Below are positions 42,458 to 54,700 of a stretch of DNA of 64,000 nt, in pieces. Within the stretch, counting starts at the first letter, position 1. Each line of letters begins with the position of its first letter. Under the pieces are notes generated by a model that worked only from the letters and a program-made list of their open reading frames with translations, ran no database searches and was not told the origin of the DNA. This DNA comes from Daucus carota subsp. sativus (lineage: Eukaryota; Streptophyta; Magnoliopsida; Apiales; Apiaceae): NCBI RefSeq assembly GCF_001625215.2, contig NC_030381.2, positions 43,460,689 through 43,524,688 of the forward strand, in the 5' to 3' direction. A program made the translations under genes and the position numbers.

Positions 42458-42949
42458 CGCGAGCCGTAAACCGATTGTTGCTATGGTGATGACAAAACCT
42501 TTTCGGAGAAAGTGTGAGAAAACCCTAGCTTCTCGGGGAGGGTTGTATAAGTAGTTGAAAAGGTGTGGAGTGAGTAGAGTTTTTAACACTCTTTTAACAA
42601 TTATCAGGGGAGTAGTTTTAGGAATAAAATTAAACGAAGTGATATTCCTAAAATAATTCATGTTAATCTATTATAAACCGAATGAGTTAAAAGATGTTAA
42701 CACTACTTATCTCTTATCACATATATATATCCATTTGAACTAATTTGAATTTGAAACTTAACATAAATTACACAGATAAGCACATAATCACGTATCAAAA
42801 TTCAACAGAAAATTTCAACTTTCTAAACACACAACGGCAATATCATTAAAGAGCACAGATTTCAAATTAACACTTAAACTGACCGGCATGCAAAATAAAC
42901 AAATATTACGTAAAGTACTAGTAGTAAGCTGATAGTACCCGGACCATGC
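42458..42949 (-). other. Spacer between pol and ORF3 of element 2
   Basis: About 490 bp of non-coding AT-rich DNA, much shorter than the 1.1-kb spacer of element 1. It includes the untranslated leader of ORF3. Confidence 0.6.
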
Positions 42950-45900
42950 TTAAGAGCCTGCTGACTGCACATCACACATACCCAATTCCCTTCTCAGCAC
43001 GACATATCGTTCTTCAGGAAGAGGCTTTGTGAAGATGTCAGCTAGCTGATCTGCTGTAGCCACAAATATTAACTTGACAGCACCCTTTGCAACATTGTCT
43101 CTCAGAAAATGATGTCGAACATCAATGTGCTTTGTCCTTGAATGATTGACTGGATTTTCTGAAATGTTGATTGTACTTGTGTTGTCACAAAAGATAGGAG
43201 TTTGCTTGCATTTGATTCCAAAGTCCTTCAATTGTTGTCTCATCCATAGCATTTGAGAGCAACAGCTACCAGCTGCTAAATACTCCCCCTCAGCCGTAGA
43301 TAGAGCAACTGAAGTTTGCTTCTTGCTTAACCAAGAAACTAAGCTTTGACCCAAAAATGCACAAACACCACTTGTACTTTTTCTATCAGTTTGACTACCT
43401 GCATAATCTGCATCACTATACCCAACAAGATCAAAAGCATTTGTGATAGGATAGAATAAGCCCAAAGTAATTGTTCCACTTAAATATTTAAATATTCTTT
43501 TAACAGCTTGTAAGTGAGAATCCTTTGGTTTTGCTTGAAATCTAGCACAAACACAAACACTATACATAATATCAGGTCTAGAGGCTGTAAGATAAAGTAA
43601 ACTTCCAATCATACCTCTATACATTCGAATATCAACATCTTTACCATTTTCATCTGCTGTCAGCTTGCTGACAACGCTCATCGGTGTTGATTTCGCCTTG
43701 ATATTCTCATATCCAAATCTTTTGAGTAGATTTTTGATATACTTGGATTGATGCACATAAATTCCTTCTGGAGTTTGCTTAATTTGGAGTCCCAAGAAAT
43801 AATTGAGCTCTCCCATCATGCTCATGTCAAACTCACTATGCATGCACTTTGAAAACCACTTACACAAAGAATCATTAGTAGATCCAAATATAATATCATC
43901 TACATATATTTGAACAACTAATATATCTTGACCTTTGAAGATAGTAAACAAAGTAGGATCAATTTTACCTCTAATGAAACCATTTTTGATCAAAAATTCA
44001 CTTAACCTTTCATACCATGATCGAGGTGCTTGCCTTAATCCATAAAGTGCCTTCTTGAGCTTGTAGACACGGTTGGGATATTTTTCATCCTCGAATCCTG
44101 GTGGTTGCTTGACATAGACTTCTTCCTTTAGATATCCATTTAAGAATGCACTTTTGACGTCCATTTGATGTAGCTTGAACTTCTTGTAGCATGCAAATGA
44201 CAACAGCATCCTAATAGATTCCAATCTTGCAACTGGAGCATATGTTTGATCAAAATCAATCCCTTCTTGCTGATTGTATCCTTGTGCAACAAGTCTAGCT
44301 TTGTTTCGAGTGATAGTACCAAATTCATCAACTTTATTCTTGAACACCCATTTGGTTCCAACAATTGAAGCATCCTTTGGTGGATCTACAAGTTCCCAAA
44401 CATCACATCTTTCGAATTGGTTGAGTTCTTCTTGCATTGCCATGATCCAATTTTCATCTTGTAAAGCTTCTTGAACATTCTTTGGTTCCTCTTGAGCTAT
44501 GAAGGCAGCATAAGCACAAATGTTGGCTTGAGCTTTCCTTGTCTTGATTCCAGCTGATTTATCTCCAATGATCAACTGAGGAGGATGATTCTTCACTGTT
44601 CTAGTTGATTTTGGTAGATTATGTTGAGCTATGACCTCTTCATTCCTTGTAGTCTGCCTAGGAGGAGTCTGATCAACAACATTTTGGCTTGCTGATGAAG
44701 TATGACCTCTGGATTCATCCAATGTAAGCTTTGACATCTTATCCAAGGTTTCCTCAAGAGATGGAGTGGATTCAGTAGCTTTATTGCTTTCTGAAGTTGT
44801 GGCAGTTGACTTGTCAGCTTGCTGATTTCCAGTTTCCTGCACTGTCAGCTTGCTGCTAGTACCTGTACCTGCACATTCTTCCTCATCCCTTGCAAGATCA
44901 TCAGTAGACTCTTGAAATGAAACATCAATAGACTCTTCAACAGTATGTTTAGCAAGATTATACACTCTATAAGCACGACTTGTTAAAGAATAACCCAAGA
45001 ATATAGCTTCATAGGATTTAGAGTCGAATTTACCATCCCTATCAATGGTTTTGAGTACGAAGCACTTAGATCCAAAGACTTTGAAGTAGCTAATGTTAGG
45101 CTTCTTTTTCCTTAGCAATTCATAAGGAGTCTTGTTGAGAATTGGCCTGATTAGCACTCTGTTAAGAACATAGCATGCTGTGTTGACAGCTTCTGCCCAA
45201 AAGCTTCTTGGCAGCCTGCTCTCCTGCAGCAATGTCCTAGCTGTTTCTTGTAAGGACCTGTTCTTACGCTCTACAACTCCATTTTGCTGAGGTGTGCGAG
45301 GTGCTGAGAACTCATGTGAGATTCCTCTTTCTTCACAATAAGTAATGAAGTCCTTTTGGAATTCCCCACCATGATCACTTCGAATACCTACAAGTCTTGT
45401 ATCTAGCTTGTTCTCAAGCAACTTGATTAGTTTCTCAAATTCACTAAAAGCACAATCTTTAGTACGCAAGAATAATACCCAAGTGAATCTAGAATAATCA
45501 TCAATAATAACAAAGGCATATTGTTTACCTCCAATACTCTTATAAGCTTCGGGACCAAAGAGATCCAAGTGAAGAAGCTCTAAAGGTTTAGAAGTAGATA
45601 CCATTTTCTTTGCCTTATGTGGAGTCCTTGTTTGCTTTCCCAATTGACAAGCAGAACATGTCTCCATCTTGACATACTTAAGCTTTGGTAGTCCTCGAAC
45701 AAGCTTCTTTGCTGACAGCTTGCTGAGATGATCCATATGAGCATGTCCAAGCCTTCTATGCCAAATTTCTGGATTATTATCCACAGCTGCTAAACAAATA
45801 CCTGCCTCCTGTTCTTCAAAGTTCAAAACATATATATTTCCTTCTCGTTTTGCAACTAGAGGAGTTTTGTTAGCACCAACAAGTATAGTACATTCATCCT

Positions 45901-46138
45901 TACCAAAGTTAACAATATGACCATCATCAAATAACTGACTTATACTAAGCAAGTTATAAGTAAGACCTTTAACATATTGTACCTTGTTGATAGAAATGAT
46001 ACTATTACCTATAGTTCCTTTGCCAAGAATAGGAAGAGTTTTGCTATCACCGATTGTGACACGACCACCCTTCTTCATCTTCAAGCTTAGAAACTGAGAT
46101 TTGTCTCCACTCATGTGCCTAGTGCATCCACTATCCAA
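42950..46138 (-). CDS. pol: pol polyprotein of element 2 (protease, integrase, RT, RNase H)
   Basis: 1062 codons open from just after the TGA at 46142-46144; there is no start ATG, so the upstream limit is the open frame. The protease DSG motif is in the first four residues. Then come the HHCC zinc region (WHRRLGH...CSACQLGK), the integrase ([23 protein letters not shown]), the RT ([22 protein letters not shown] near 745) and RNase H ([25 protein letters not shown]). All motifs are intact with no internal stop. Either pol is made by an unusual route or the element is defective at this junction. Confidence 0.93.
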   Translation of the reverse strand: MDSGCTRHMSGDKSQFLSLKMKKGGRVTIGDSKTLPILGKGTIGNSIISINKVQYVKGLTYNLLSISQLFDDGHIVNFGKDECTILVGANKTPLVAKREGNIYVLNFEEQEAGICLAAVDNNPEIWHRRLGHAHMDHLSKLSAKKLVRGLPKLKYVKMETCSACQLGKQTRTPHKAKKMVSTSKPLELLHLDLFGPEAYKSIGGKQYAFVIIDDYSRFTWVLFLRTKDCAFSEFEKLIKLLENKLDTRLVGIRSDHGGEFQKDFITYCEERGISHEFSAPRTPQQNGVVERKNRSLQETARTLLQESRLPRSFWAEAVNTACYVLNRVLIRPILNKTPYELLRKKKPNISYFKVFGSKCFVLKTIDRDGKFDSKSYEAIFLGYSLTSRAYRVYNLAKHTVEESIDVSFQESTDDLARDEEECAGTGTSSKLTVQETGNQQADKSTATTSESNKATESTPSLEETLDKMSKLTLDESRGHTSSASQNVVDQTPPRQTTRNEEVIAQHNLPKSTRTVKNHPPQLIIGDKSAGIKTRKAQANICAYAAFIAQEEPKNVQEALQDENWIMAMQEELNQFERCDVWELVDPPKDASIVGTKWVFKNKVDEFGTITRNKARLVAQGYNQQEGIDFDQTYAPVARLESIRMLLSFACYKKFKLHQMDVKSAFLNGYLKEEVYVKQPPGFEDEKYPNRVYKLKKALYGLRQAPRSWYERLSEFLIKNGFIRGKIDPTLFTIFKGQDILVVQIYVDDIIFGSTNDSLCKWFSKCMHSEFDMSMMGELNYFLGLQIKQTPEGIYVHQSKYIKNLLKRFGYENIKAKSTPMSVVSKLTADENGKDVDIRMYRGMIGSLLYLTASRPDIMYSVCVCARFQAKPKDSHLQAVKRIFKYLSGTITLGLFYPITNAFDLVGYSDADYAGSQTDRKSTSGVCAFLGQSLVSWLSKKQTSVALSTAEGEYLAAGSCCSQMLWMRQQLKDFGIKCKQTPIFCDNTSTINISENPVNHSRTKHIDVRHHFLRDNVAKGAVKLIFVATADQLADIFTKPLPEERYVVLRRELGMCDVQSAGS

Positions 46139-46199
46139 TATTCATTGATTTGGCTTTACTTTAGACACGAGACAAACCTACAAAACAAACACAAACAAC

Positions 46200-48170
46200 T
46201 CAACGTTTTGGTACCCAAATTTTGTTGGGTCCAGCAGTGTTAGATGATAAAACATATAGAACATTTAGATCAGATTTCTTGATCCACATTTGGGCCACTT
46301 TAGAACTCTTCTTCCATGTTCTGCCAGTCTTATCAGCATACTGTCTAGGAGCTGTCTTCTGTCTGTTTCTGTTGTCAGCATACTGTCTGTGAGCTGACTT
46401 CCTTTTCCAGCTTGCTGATTGAGTATTCTTCATTGGACAATTATTTGCAAGATGGCCCTTCTTTCCACACTTGTGACAAGTCACCCAAGGCATGGCATAA
46501 TTATATGGAATGCCATTTTTCCCTTCATATCTCATTGAAGATGTGGATGTAGAAGCTGCACCAATGCCTCCTTTGTCATGAGAACCTTTAGCTTGTTTCA
46601 TCATAGATTTGAGACTTTCTTCTCCTTGAACAAACTTTCCCATGGCTTTCTGAAGATCTTTGACTTCTTGCTCCAATGACTTGATCTTTTCAGCTTGAAT
46701 AGAGATTTCGGCTAAGCTTTGGGATTTGCTTAACTCGAATGCCTCCAAGCTTGCATCCTTAGCTTTAAGATCTGCTCTCAGCGAGCTGAGTTCCTTCATA
46801 AGTGTATCATTCCTTCTTTGGATTTGCATGTTGTTCCCTTCAAGTTGTGAGATCTGTTCCTTGAGAGTAGCAATGATTCCACTACTAGCTTTGGCACTCT
46901 TTTCATTCAAGAAATCACCTATGACTTTCTTCAAATGAACATTTTCTTTCTCGAGCTCATAGTTCTCATTCTTTAGATCAATGAGTTCCATAATTGATAG
47001 ACAACTCTTATCCTGCATGGTTAGTTCACAAGATGTTGTATCAATAGAATGTAATTCAGAATTAATAGAATGTACCTCACTATTAGTCTCTGAATCCGAA
47101 TCGGTTGTCTCTATTGAGCCATCGAGACCAACAAGAGCCAAGTTAACCATCTCATCACTTGAAACATCAGAAGCTGATTCGTCTTCATCATCACTCCATG
47201 TGAGAAGTGCCTTTGATTTCTTCTTGTTCTTGTAATCAGCTTGCTGTTTAGACGGCTTAGACTTGTTTTTCAGCTTGTAGCAATCCCTTTTGAAATGTCC
47301 TTTCTTGCCACATTCGAAACATGCATCATCTTTTGGATCTTTCTTGGCACCAAAAGCTTTGCCCTTTTCTCGCTTCATTTTGTTCTTCTTTTCGATCATT
47401 CTCTTGATTTTTCTGGACATAAGAGCTAGATCCTCATCTGACTCTGTTTCCTCATCTGATTCCAGCCTGCTGACAGTAGAGTGGAGTGCAAGATTCTTCA
47501 TTTTCTCTGTTGGCAGCTTGCTGCTTTCTGAACTGTTAGCTTCAATTTTAGCTTCAAATTGTTCCAGCTCAGCAAATATAGCCAGGTGATCCATAGTATC
47601 AATGTTGAGAGCTGACTCCAATGCTGTGACCTTGGCACCATATTCGAACGGAGCTGCATTTAGAATATTCATGTTGATTTCCGATTGAGGAATCTTTTTC
47701 CCAAGTCTTTCAAGGCTGTTAAGAGTAACTTGGAATCTAGCTTGGCTTTCACGAATGGATTCTCCTTTCTTGATAGCGAAGCTTCCAAATTCTTTCATGA
47801 GCTTTCCGAGCTTGACCTTCTTTAGACCTTGTGAGCCTTCATGATATGTTTCCAATGCATCCCAAATTTCCTTTGCTGTTTTGAGAGAGGAGACCTTGTC
47901 ATATTCAGCTTGATTCAGCCCATTGATCAATGTACTCCTTGCTTTTCCATTGGCAGCAACCTTTGATAGCTCGTCCGCTGTGAGAACATCAACGTCCTTG
48001 ACTTTGCCATTGCCATCAAGATATTCATAAGGACCTCTTTGCACAACTCTTTGCATTAGGGGATCTCTGGATAGATGAGCCTCCATTTGGCCTTTCCACC
48101 AATTGTAGTTGTCAGAACCCGTGAGGAGAGGAGCTCTAAAATCGGACTTTCCCTGAAAGTTATCAGCCAT
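46200..48170 (-). CDS. gag: gag polyprotein of element 2
   Basis: 656 residues. The ATG at 48168-48170 is used because the open frame upstream of it runs into the primer site and LTR. The N-terminus has the DUF4219/UBN2 copia gag core (FRAPLLTGSDNYNWWKGQME, IWDALETYHEG, FGSFAIKKGESI). CCHC knuckles lie at about 284-297 (CFECGKKGHFKRDC) and 565-578 (CHKCGKKGHLANNC). Residues about 420-545 form a long heptad-like coiled coil. The stop (TGA, 46200-46202) directly follows IWVPKR, the usual gag/protease boundary region. It packages element RNA in virus-like particles. Confidence 0.92.
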   Translation of the reverse strand: MADNFQGKSDFRAPLLTGSDNYNWWKGQMEAHLSRDPLMQRVVQRGPYEYLDGNGKVKDVDVLTADELSKVAANGKARSTLINGLNQAEYDKVSSLKTAKEIWDALETYHEGSQGLKKVKLGKLMKEFGSFAIKKGESIRESQARFQVTLNSLERLGKKIPQSEINMNILNAAPFEYGAKVTALESALNIDTMDHLAIFAELEQFEAKIEANSSESSKLPTEKMKNLALHSTVSRLESDEETESDEDLALMSRKIKRMIEKKNKMKREKGKAFGAKKDPKDDACFECGKKGHFKRDCYKLKNKSKPSKQQADYKNKKKSKALLTWSDDEDESASDVSSDEMVNLALVGLDGSIETTDSDSETNSEVHSINSELHSIDTTSCELTMQDKSCLSIMELIDLKNENYELEKENVHLKKVIGDFLNEKSAKASSGIIATLKEQISQLEGNNMQIQRRNDTLMKELSSLRADLKAKDASLEAFELSKSQSLAEISIQAEKIKSLEQEVKDLQKAMGKFVQGEESLKSMMKQAKGSHDKGGIGAASTSTSSMRYEGKNGIPYNYAMPWVTCHKCGKKGHLANNCPMKNTQSASWKRKSAHRQYADNRNRQKTAPRQYADKTGRTWKKSSKVAQMWIKKSDLNVLYVLSSNTAGPNKIWVPKR

Positions 48171-48215
48171 ATCGATCGATACTATTCCTGTTACAGAAGT
48201 ATTAGTACAAACCTG

Positions 48216-48227
48216 GCTCTGATACCA
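48216..48227 (-). promoter_or_regulatory. Primer-binding site of element 2
   Basis: GCTCTGATACCA on the + strand is the complement of TGGTATCAGAGC, the initiator Met-tRNA primer site, two bases inside the LTR edge. Confidence 0.93.
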
Positions 48228-48229
48228 AT

Positions 48230-49428
48230 TGAAATTACACACCTAGAGGGGGGGTGAATAGGTGTTATGGCTAATATACCCGATTTTTATAAGTTACCGA
48301 ATAATTAATCTGTCAAAGACAGCCTGCTGTTAATTTTCAGAGTAAACAGTTAGCCTGCTAATAAGATAAATGCAATGCAGATATTGTAAAGCAGTATGCT
48401 AGCAACACCAAGAATTTTAGCCAGGTTCGACCCCTATCCCTAATGGTCTACGTCCTGGTCCCCTACCAACTGGTAAGAGATTATATTATTAATCAAGAAA
48501 TGTCAACGATTACAAGATTCAATAATATAACTCCCTTTCTCCCTTGTTCCTGTTATCAGCCTGCTGAAACCCCTGAACCACGAACCAAAAGCCTAACAAG
48601 ACCTATACTTCCCAAGTATACTCTTTTAGCTAACTAGTTCCCTTGTTCCCTTGTTTCACAAGCTGGATACACAGCAACAAAACATTACACCTTGAACAAT
48701 ACAATGAATAAGTGTAATACAACCGAAACTATGAACTCTCGATATAGATATATATGCAAATATAAGTACTAGAGCTCAACAAAAGATTTAGCAATGTAAA
48801 GAGTTGTATTTCAGAAAGCTTGGTGTGTTCTCCTTGTTATGAAAACCGAAACCACACTCAAGTTTATATACATCATACCAACGGTCATAATCCAACAAAT
48901 TTCCCAACGATCTTGGTAACAACCTCACGTTTAAATTTGAATTGAATGATGAACGTTTGAATGAAGTAAAATTACTGAGTAAAAGATAAACCACTTTTGA
49001 AATCATCTCAGTAAAGAAATTTAAACTAAAACCCGTTTGAAACAAAATAGGAGTTTGTTAAAGATAAGATCAATTTGAAAATAAAATCTCCTATCTGTTA
49101 GAAAAACGTTTTTGAATGAAACTCTTTATAAAACTGAGCTCTAATATTTATATCAGATATATATAAATATTAGAATCCTTACAAAGTCGTTTCCTATTAA
49201 ATCTCCATGAAAATAGACTTTGATCTTTATCCGATTGATTCTCTGTTCACGCTGTTAGCCTGCTGATAGCTTGTAAATATCCCTGTAAGCTTGCTGACAG
49301 CTATAATCATGCTAACATCCTGAAATACTGTTAGTCCGCATAAACAACCTTTGATAGCATGCTAACACATATCAGTTTCATGTTATTAGCTTGCTGTTAG
49401 TGTCATCATCAAAACCTTGAGAGTATCA
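48230..49428 (-). repeat. 5' LTR of element 2
   Basis: 1199 bp, matching 39396-40594. It is followed on the + strand by the TAAGA target duplication. Confidence 0.95.
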
Positions 49429-49759
49429 TAAGACACCGATCTCAACTAAGTTAAACCTCTTTAAAGTAATAATGTTAAGATCAACGAAAAAATTATTTTA
49501 TCGAGTTTATTATTTTATTGAGAGTAAAAATACACTATTTATATTATGTTGGTATTAAAAAAAATATTATTTTAATAAAAATATTACTTAATCGAGGTTC
49601 ACTGTACCCTGCCCCGGATTCTATTCTCTTTTTCATTGATGTTAAAGCAAAAGGATTTGCTTTGTAGGCATGAACAGTTCGACTCCATTTTTGGATTAAA
49701 CAGAAATCATGCACCTCCAATTTTAAAAAATGAAAATCGCAAACAACTACATTAACAAT

Positions 49760-50403
49760 CAGGGATGGCATTCACCACGCCTCGCTCGACTCCGATCCGA
49801 TCCCTACTCCATTCGGATCAGGGATTCGGGGAATTTTTCGGGAGCGGGGCGGGGGATCGGGGAAAGTATTATAAAAAATTCGGGGGTCGGGGATTGGTGT
49901 CTCCCCGCCCCGATGACCCGACCCCGATTGTGTATATATATAAATAATAATATATTTATATATTATACTAAATTTATTATTAAAAATAGATAACTTTTAT
50001 AATATAATTAAAATTATAAAATGATCTTTATTTTTATTGATTGATAATAAATATATTGTATTATAATATATTTTAAATTATCATTTATTTATATTATAAA
50101 TCAATTTTAATATGATTTGATATTGAAAATATAAAATAATATTATATTATTAGTATATTAGAAGTTAGTCGTTTGTTTTTTATTAAAAATATATTATATA
50201 TTATAAAGTTATTATTTTTTTATTAAAAATTAAAATTCCCCGAATTCTCGCGGGGATCCCCGTTCCCCGTTCGGGGTGGAGATCGGGGAGGAAAATAATC
50301 CCCGTTCAGGGTTCAGAGCGGGGTCGGAGATGGTTATAGAATTCGGGGATCGGGGTCGGGGATAGTATTCCCCCACCCTGAAGTGCCCCGGTGCCCATCC
50401 CTA
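49760..50403. mobile_element. hAT-like MITE (644 bp)
   Basis: CAGGGATGGCA at the left and TGCCCATCCCTA at the right, with an 8-bp duplication TTAACAAT at 49752-49759 and 50404-50411. Both sub-terminal regions are packed with CGGGGATCGGGG-type words around an AT-rich core. It encodes nothing. Confidence 0.85.
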
Positions 50404-51704
50404 TTAACAATCCATAAGATTTTATATAATTTATTTTTAAAAATCTTAAAAATCCAAATCAACTCCACATTTCACATTTTACTTTAATTCTATGAATTTC
50501 TGCATAAATGTAAATAAAAATTATTAAGTACCCAAAAAATTGTTCTTACTCCCCCCCCCTAAATTTAGCTGACCATATATAATTAGTTTTGTTTTTACAC
50601 TGTACTCCCCGTATGCATATTAATCATCCAGTTGAAATCAATCATTTGTTTGTCACTATTTTTGGGGGGGAAATTATAAACAAAATTTGGAATAAATAAC
50701 AATATTCAACGAAAATATGTTAAAATCTATTAAACTATATAAGTAACTATTAATCAATTAAAATCTCAATTAATCAAAAAAAAAAAAACGCACGCAGTTA
50801 TTCAGTCTCAAATTAGGGTTTTGACAGTCGACTCCGAGAACTAGCCGTCACTTCTCCATTTTTCACATTCATCACCTTCATCTATTAAATCATTTTCGCT
50901 CTCCCATCTTCTCTTCTATTTACCAGTTTTTTGTTTTCCAATAAAATCGAGATTAATCTTTTTTGGATAAATTCTTTTTGGGTTCCTTGTTATCAAGATT
51001 ATTATTCGTGCCCATTTTTTTGGATGTCAATGTTTTATGTTTTAATGTTTTTGTGTGGTTTATTGTAGGGTTCAATAATTTTTCTCGAGAAGGATTTGTA
51101 TGGTATTTTGGACGATATACAAAGGACAATGGTCAATATCGCAAAAACTCACTTTTCACAACAATTTTATTTTCATGTGTTTGGAGATTTGTGACTCCAA
51201 TACCAGTTGATGTAACTAATAGATCTGAACACTGGGTTACAGATGGTACTTATCTGAAAGTCAATTGTGATGCTGCTAGTTTTATAATTGATGTTGATTG
51301 GATTGTTTAAGATTTCGTTATAAGACTTCCTCGAACAAAGAATGGAACAAAGACTTTGAATATTTATGTGTAAAACGATCTGAAAACAAAACGAGTACTA
51401 TTTGTTTAGCTCGTTTTTGTTTCACAATCAGGTTGTAGTTGACAGTTTGAAATCTTGTCCCGGTCGAATTTTAGTATTTTAATGTAGTTTTCCATTCACT
51501 TCAAAAAAAAAACTCAATTAATCCATGCCATTAATGTGTAATAATCCTGCATATTAAAATTGATCATAAATTTCTTTTAATACTATAAAAAAAAAAATCA
51601 ATATAACTAGACCAGCCCCCAAAGAAATTGATAATACTACAAAACAAACGTTGGCAAGTCGAAGCCTAGTCCACGGTCCGGCAGAGACAGCGAGGAGATC
51701 GAAG
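50404..51704. other. Intergenic, with a possible RNase H-like remnant
   Basis: An open frame at about 50963-51310 ends in HWVTDGTYLKVNCDAA, which recalls the start of RNase H domains of plant LINE-like elements, but it has no good ATG and no catalytic set. The remainder is AT-rich; the last part is the 5' flank of the signal peptidase gene. Confidence 0.35.
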
Positions 51705-54700
51705 ATGCATTCGTTCGGGTACAGAGCCAATGCTCTATTTACATTCGCTGTAACTATTCTCGCGTTTATGTGCGCCATCGCTTCGTTCTCCGACACTCTT
51801 AACTCCCCCACTCCCACCGCTCATGTTCAGGTTCCTTCTAGATCGCACCCCTTTACATTTTTGCCCAAGAAAATATTTGTTCTGTGTTTTTATCGTAAAT
51901 TCTAGATTTTTAATTGATGGGTTTTTGATTTTTTAGGTTTTGAGTATCAATCGGTTCCAAAAGAGACCAGATGGGGATGATGAGGTTGATTTCTTTTGCT
52001 CTGATTCAATTTTTATGTTTGTTTACAAGTTTGAGTGATTTTTACCTTAGGTGTTGTTTACAATGTCTTAAATGTGATTCCTTTTTGTTTTCTGTTACGA
52101 TTGATCTGGGTTTTCGTTATGTACTATGCTTCGGAGTTTTAAATATGGAGGAATTTGATAAGAGTGAGTAAATTAATAAATTGACGTTAAAATTATTGAT
52201 CTTGAGTTCGATAAAAATAAAGCTAGGGATGAACTTTGCATATTTCATATGTTTTTCTCTCAAATTTGCACTCCAGAAGTGTGGGATGCAAGGTAATGTG
52301 AGGAGGCGGCGGAAATAAGAGAGAAGTTAAGATTACAAATTTGGGCTTGCCGTTTATATTGTCAGATTAGAAATAGGAAAAAACTATAATCTGGAAATTA
52401 ATATATGCTTTTCCCCTTCTAACTTGGGAGCAAGTGATTCAAGCAAATGAATGTAGGTAGCATCACTCTATGTATCCTAAACTCGGGGAAAATCGAGGTG
52501 AAATTCGTTTTGTTGCACTTATTTTCCTTAAACCTCTGATTATGTTGACCAGTCCTGTTATTTTTGGACAATGAAATATTCTTTTGTTGGATGCTTTCGA
52601 CATTGTAACAACTTGTTATGACAGGATCATCAATAATATGTAAGAGAGGCTGTTAATGAGTTACTGAGGCAAGTAGTATGAATTTTGTTACAAAATTTTA
52701 ATGTATACGGGTGACGGGTCAATGGTCAAAATGGAAGTATTAGTAGCACATTAGCTCTGGAGGGAATTCAGATAAATATTTGTATGTACTTTTATTTTTC
52801 AAGAAATCAGGTGCCAATCTTTTATACGTGGACTCATATCATTTATCGGACCATACCTATGTCCGACTTGAAGCGGCATAGGTTTGCCTTTTTATCTGGT
52901 TGAATAGGACCAGGATCCTCCATGTTAAAACTGGACATTTGATCCTCTTAAAGGAGAGTCCAATATGTAATTTTAGGTCTCTAATTAAATTTTCCTTTAA
53001 ATTTTGTATGATAAATATTCCATATTATTATGTTTATTTGATTATTAGAATCAAGAATTGGCCAATGTATTTTAGGAGTACATAAAACTTTAGGAATTCA
53101 AGAATAAATGAGAGTCTCTATATAACACGAGCCCTGTGTTCAATACTGGATCTTTATCAGTATTTTAATACTTTTGGGAATGAGATTCTAAAATTTTACG
53201 TACATTTGTTCGACTCTTGCACTTGAGTCCAGGTAACCATAGCTCTCAGTACATTTTTTAAATGTGGTTTGACATTATGAATTTAAAAGAATGTGTATTT
53301 TAGGTGGACGCTTACACAGAGACAGTGAGAGACTGTTGATCATGATTTGCCTCTTTTTTGACACTGCTTCTCATAAAGTTGGATTTTATTGTTGCTTTAG
53401 AAGAAAGATTATTGTTCAATATTTGACGATATGTTCATTTAATGCAGGTTAGCATGACATTTAATATATCAGCCAACTTACGGTCACTGTTCACATGGAA
53501 TACAAAACAGGTTTGGGGTTACAGATATTTATTTTTGTGGTTGTTTTAATAATCCTGTTTCAAAACTATCACTTTGTCTAGTTTAAATATAGTAGTTTAT
53601 TTTGTTTAATCTGTGTCAAGGTGCACAGGTATGTCCAACATTATTAATAGCCAAAGCCTTTTTTTTTTTTTTATATAGATATTTAGCTTTAGTAAATCAG
53701 ATGAATATTAGAAAAAATGTAACAGGGAGACCATTAAACCTAGCATTAACAAATATTGGCTTATCATAACCTTAATATTCAATACTTAGCATTCTCAAGC
53801 ACGGTCTTCTATTTAATAGAAAGAGAAAAGACCCCAGTGAAGAATGAAGATGGTATTAAATCCTCGAAAAAAGTAATGCACCGTTGTAATGAAATATTAT
53901 TTGACAAAAACTCCTCATTACATTGAGGGGAAACTGCATGAGTTGTTATCTATGTACTATCTGCAAACTGTTTTTTGGTTAGTATGTGTAATCAAGTAAG
54001 TTAATTATGATATGCAGGTTTTTGTATTTTTGGCGGCAGAGTATGAAACCTCCAAAAATTCCCTGAATCAGGTTAAATTAATTTGGCACCTCTTATCTTT
54101 AGCGAGTTTTGTCAATTAATTTGCTCTGCAGTATTTATTATATTCAATCATTCTCCAGTATATCTCAAGATATAATGCCACATTTATATGACCCAGCATT
54201 TCCTAGGTGGCTGCCTACTTTGAACTTACAAACTATATAAAATATAGTTTAGAGCAGTAGTAAGAGATTTATGAAAAACATTACTACTTTGAAATATGGT
54301 AGTAGGTTAGTAACTTATGGTCAATGCTTTGCACCTTAAGATGATTTGTTCAGTATGTTCAGAAATTTACAGCAAAGTAGACAAGAACTTAGTCGGAGAA
54401 AATGGATGGATAGCTTTTTTTACACACTCGTGATATGATGTTAGAGAAATTACATAAGCTATCTAGCTAAATTTGGCTATTGGCTGGTAAGTTCATCGCC
54501 AAGGATGTTGGGGGTCTATGATATCAAACTTCAATCGGCCTTTTAAGTTTGAACCTACATGAACTTTTTCATGGTTGATATCATTATATGTTAAGTTCAG
54601 TCAACTGATATTGCTGGATTTGAATACTTGACTCTAAAAGAGTCAAATACCACCTATAGACTATACATTAGGGTAACTAATAAATAACCTTTGACATTAA

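Larger units (their letters stand above)
39396..49428 (-). mobile_element. Complete Ty1/copia LTR retrotransposon, Sirevirus-like, element 2
   Basis: A 10,033-bp element in reverse orientation with 1199-bp LTRs (39396-40594 and 48230-49428). The 5-bp target duplication TAAGA is at 39391-39395 and 49429-49433. I noticed only two differences between the LTRs (near 40268/49108 and 40349/49189). In element order: LTR, primer site, gag with two CCHC knuckles, pol in copia order, ORF3, polypurine tract, LTR. A stop codon (TGA, 46142-46144 on the minus strand) lies just before the protease motif, and pol is in the +1 frame relative to gag. It belongs to a different family from element 1: LTR length, gag, ORF3 and dispersed word all differ. 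Confidence 0.96.

Noticed and set aside
42458..42661. 68-codon N-terminal extension of ORF3 of element 2
   Set aside because: It begins at an ATG but consists of AT-rich translated spacer; the basic domain starts at the ATG at 42455-42457.
50963..51310. 115-residue open frame upstream of SPCS3
   Set aside because: It begins from no good ATG. The WVTDGTYLKVNCDAA end hints at an RNase H fragment, but too little remains to call a gene.
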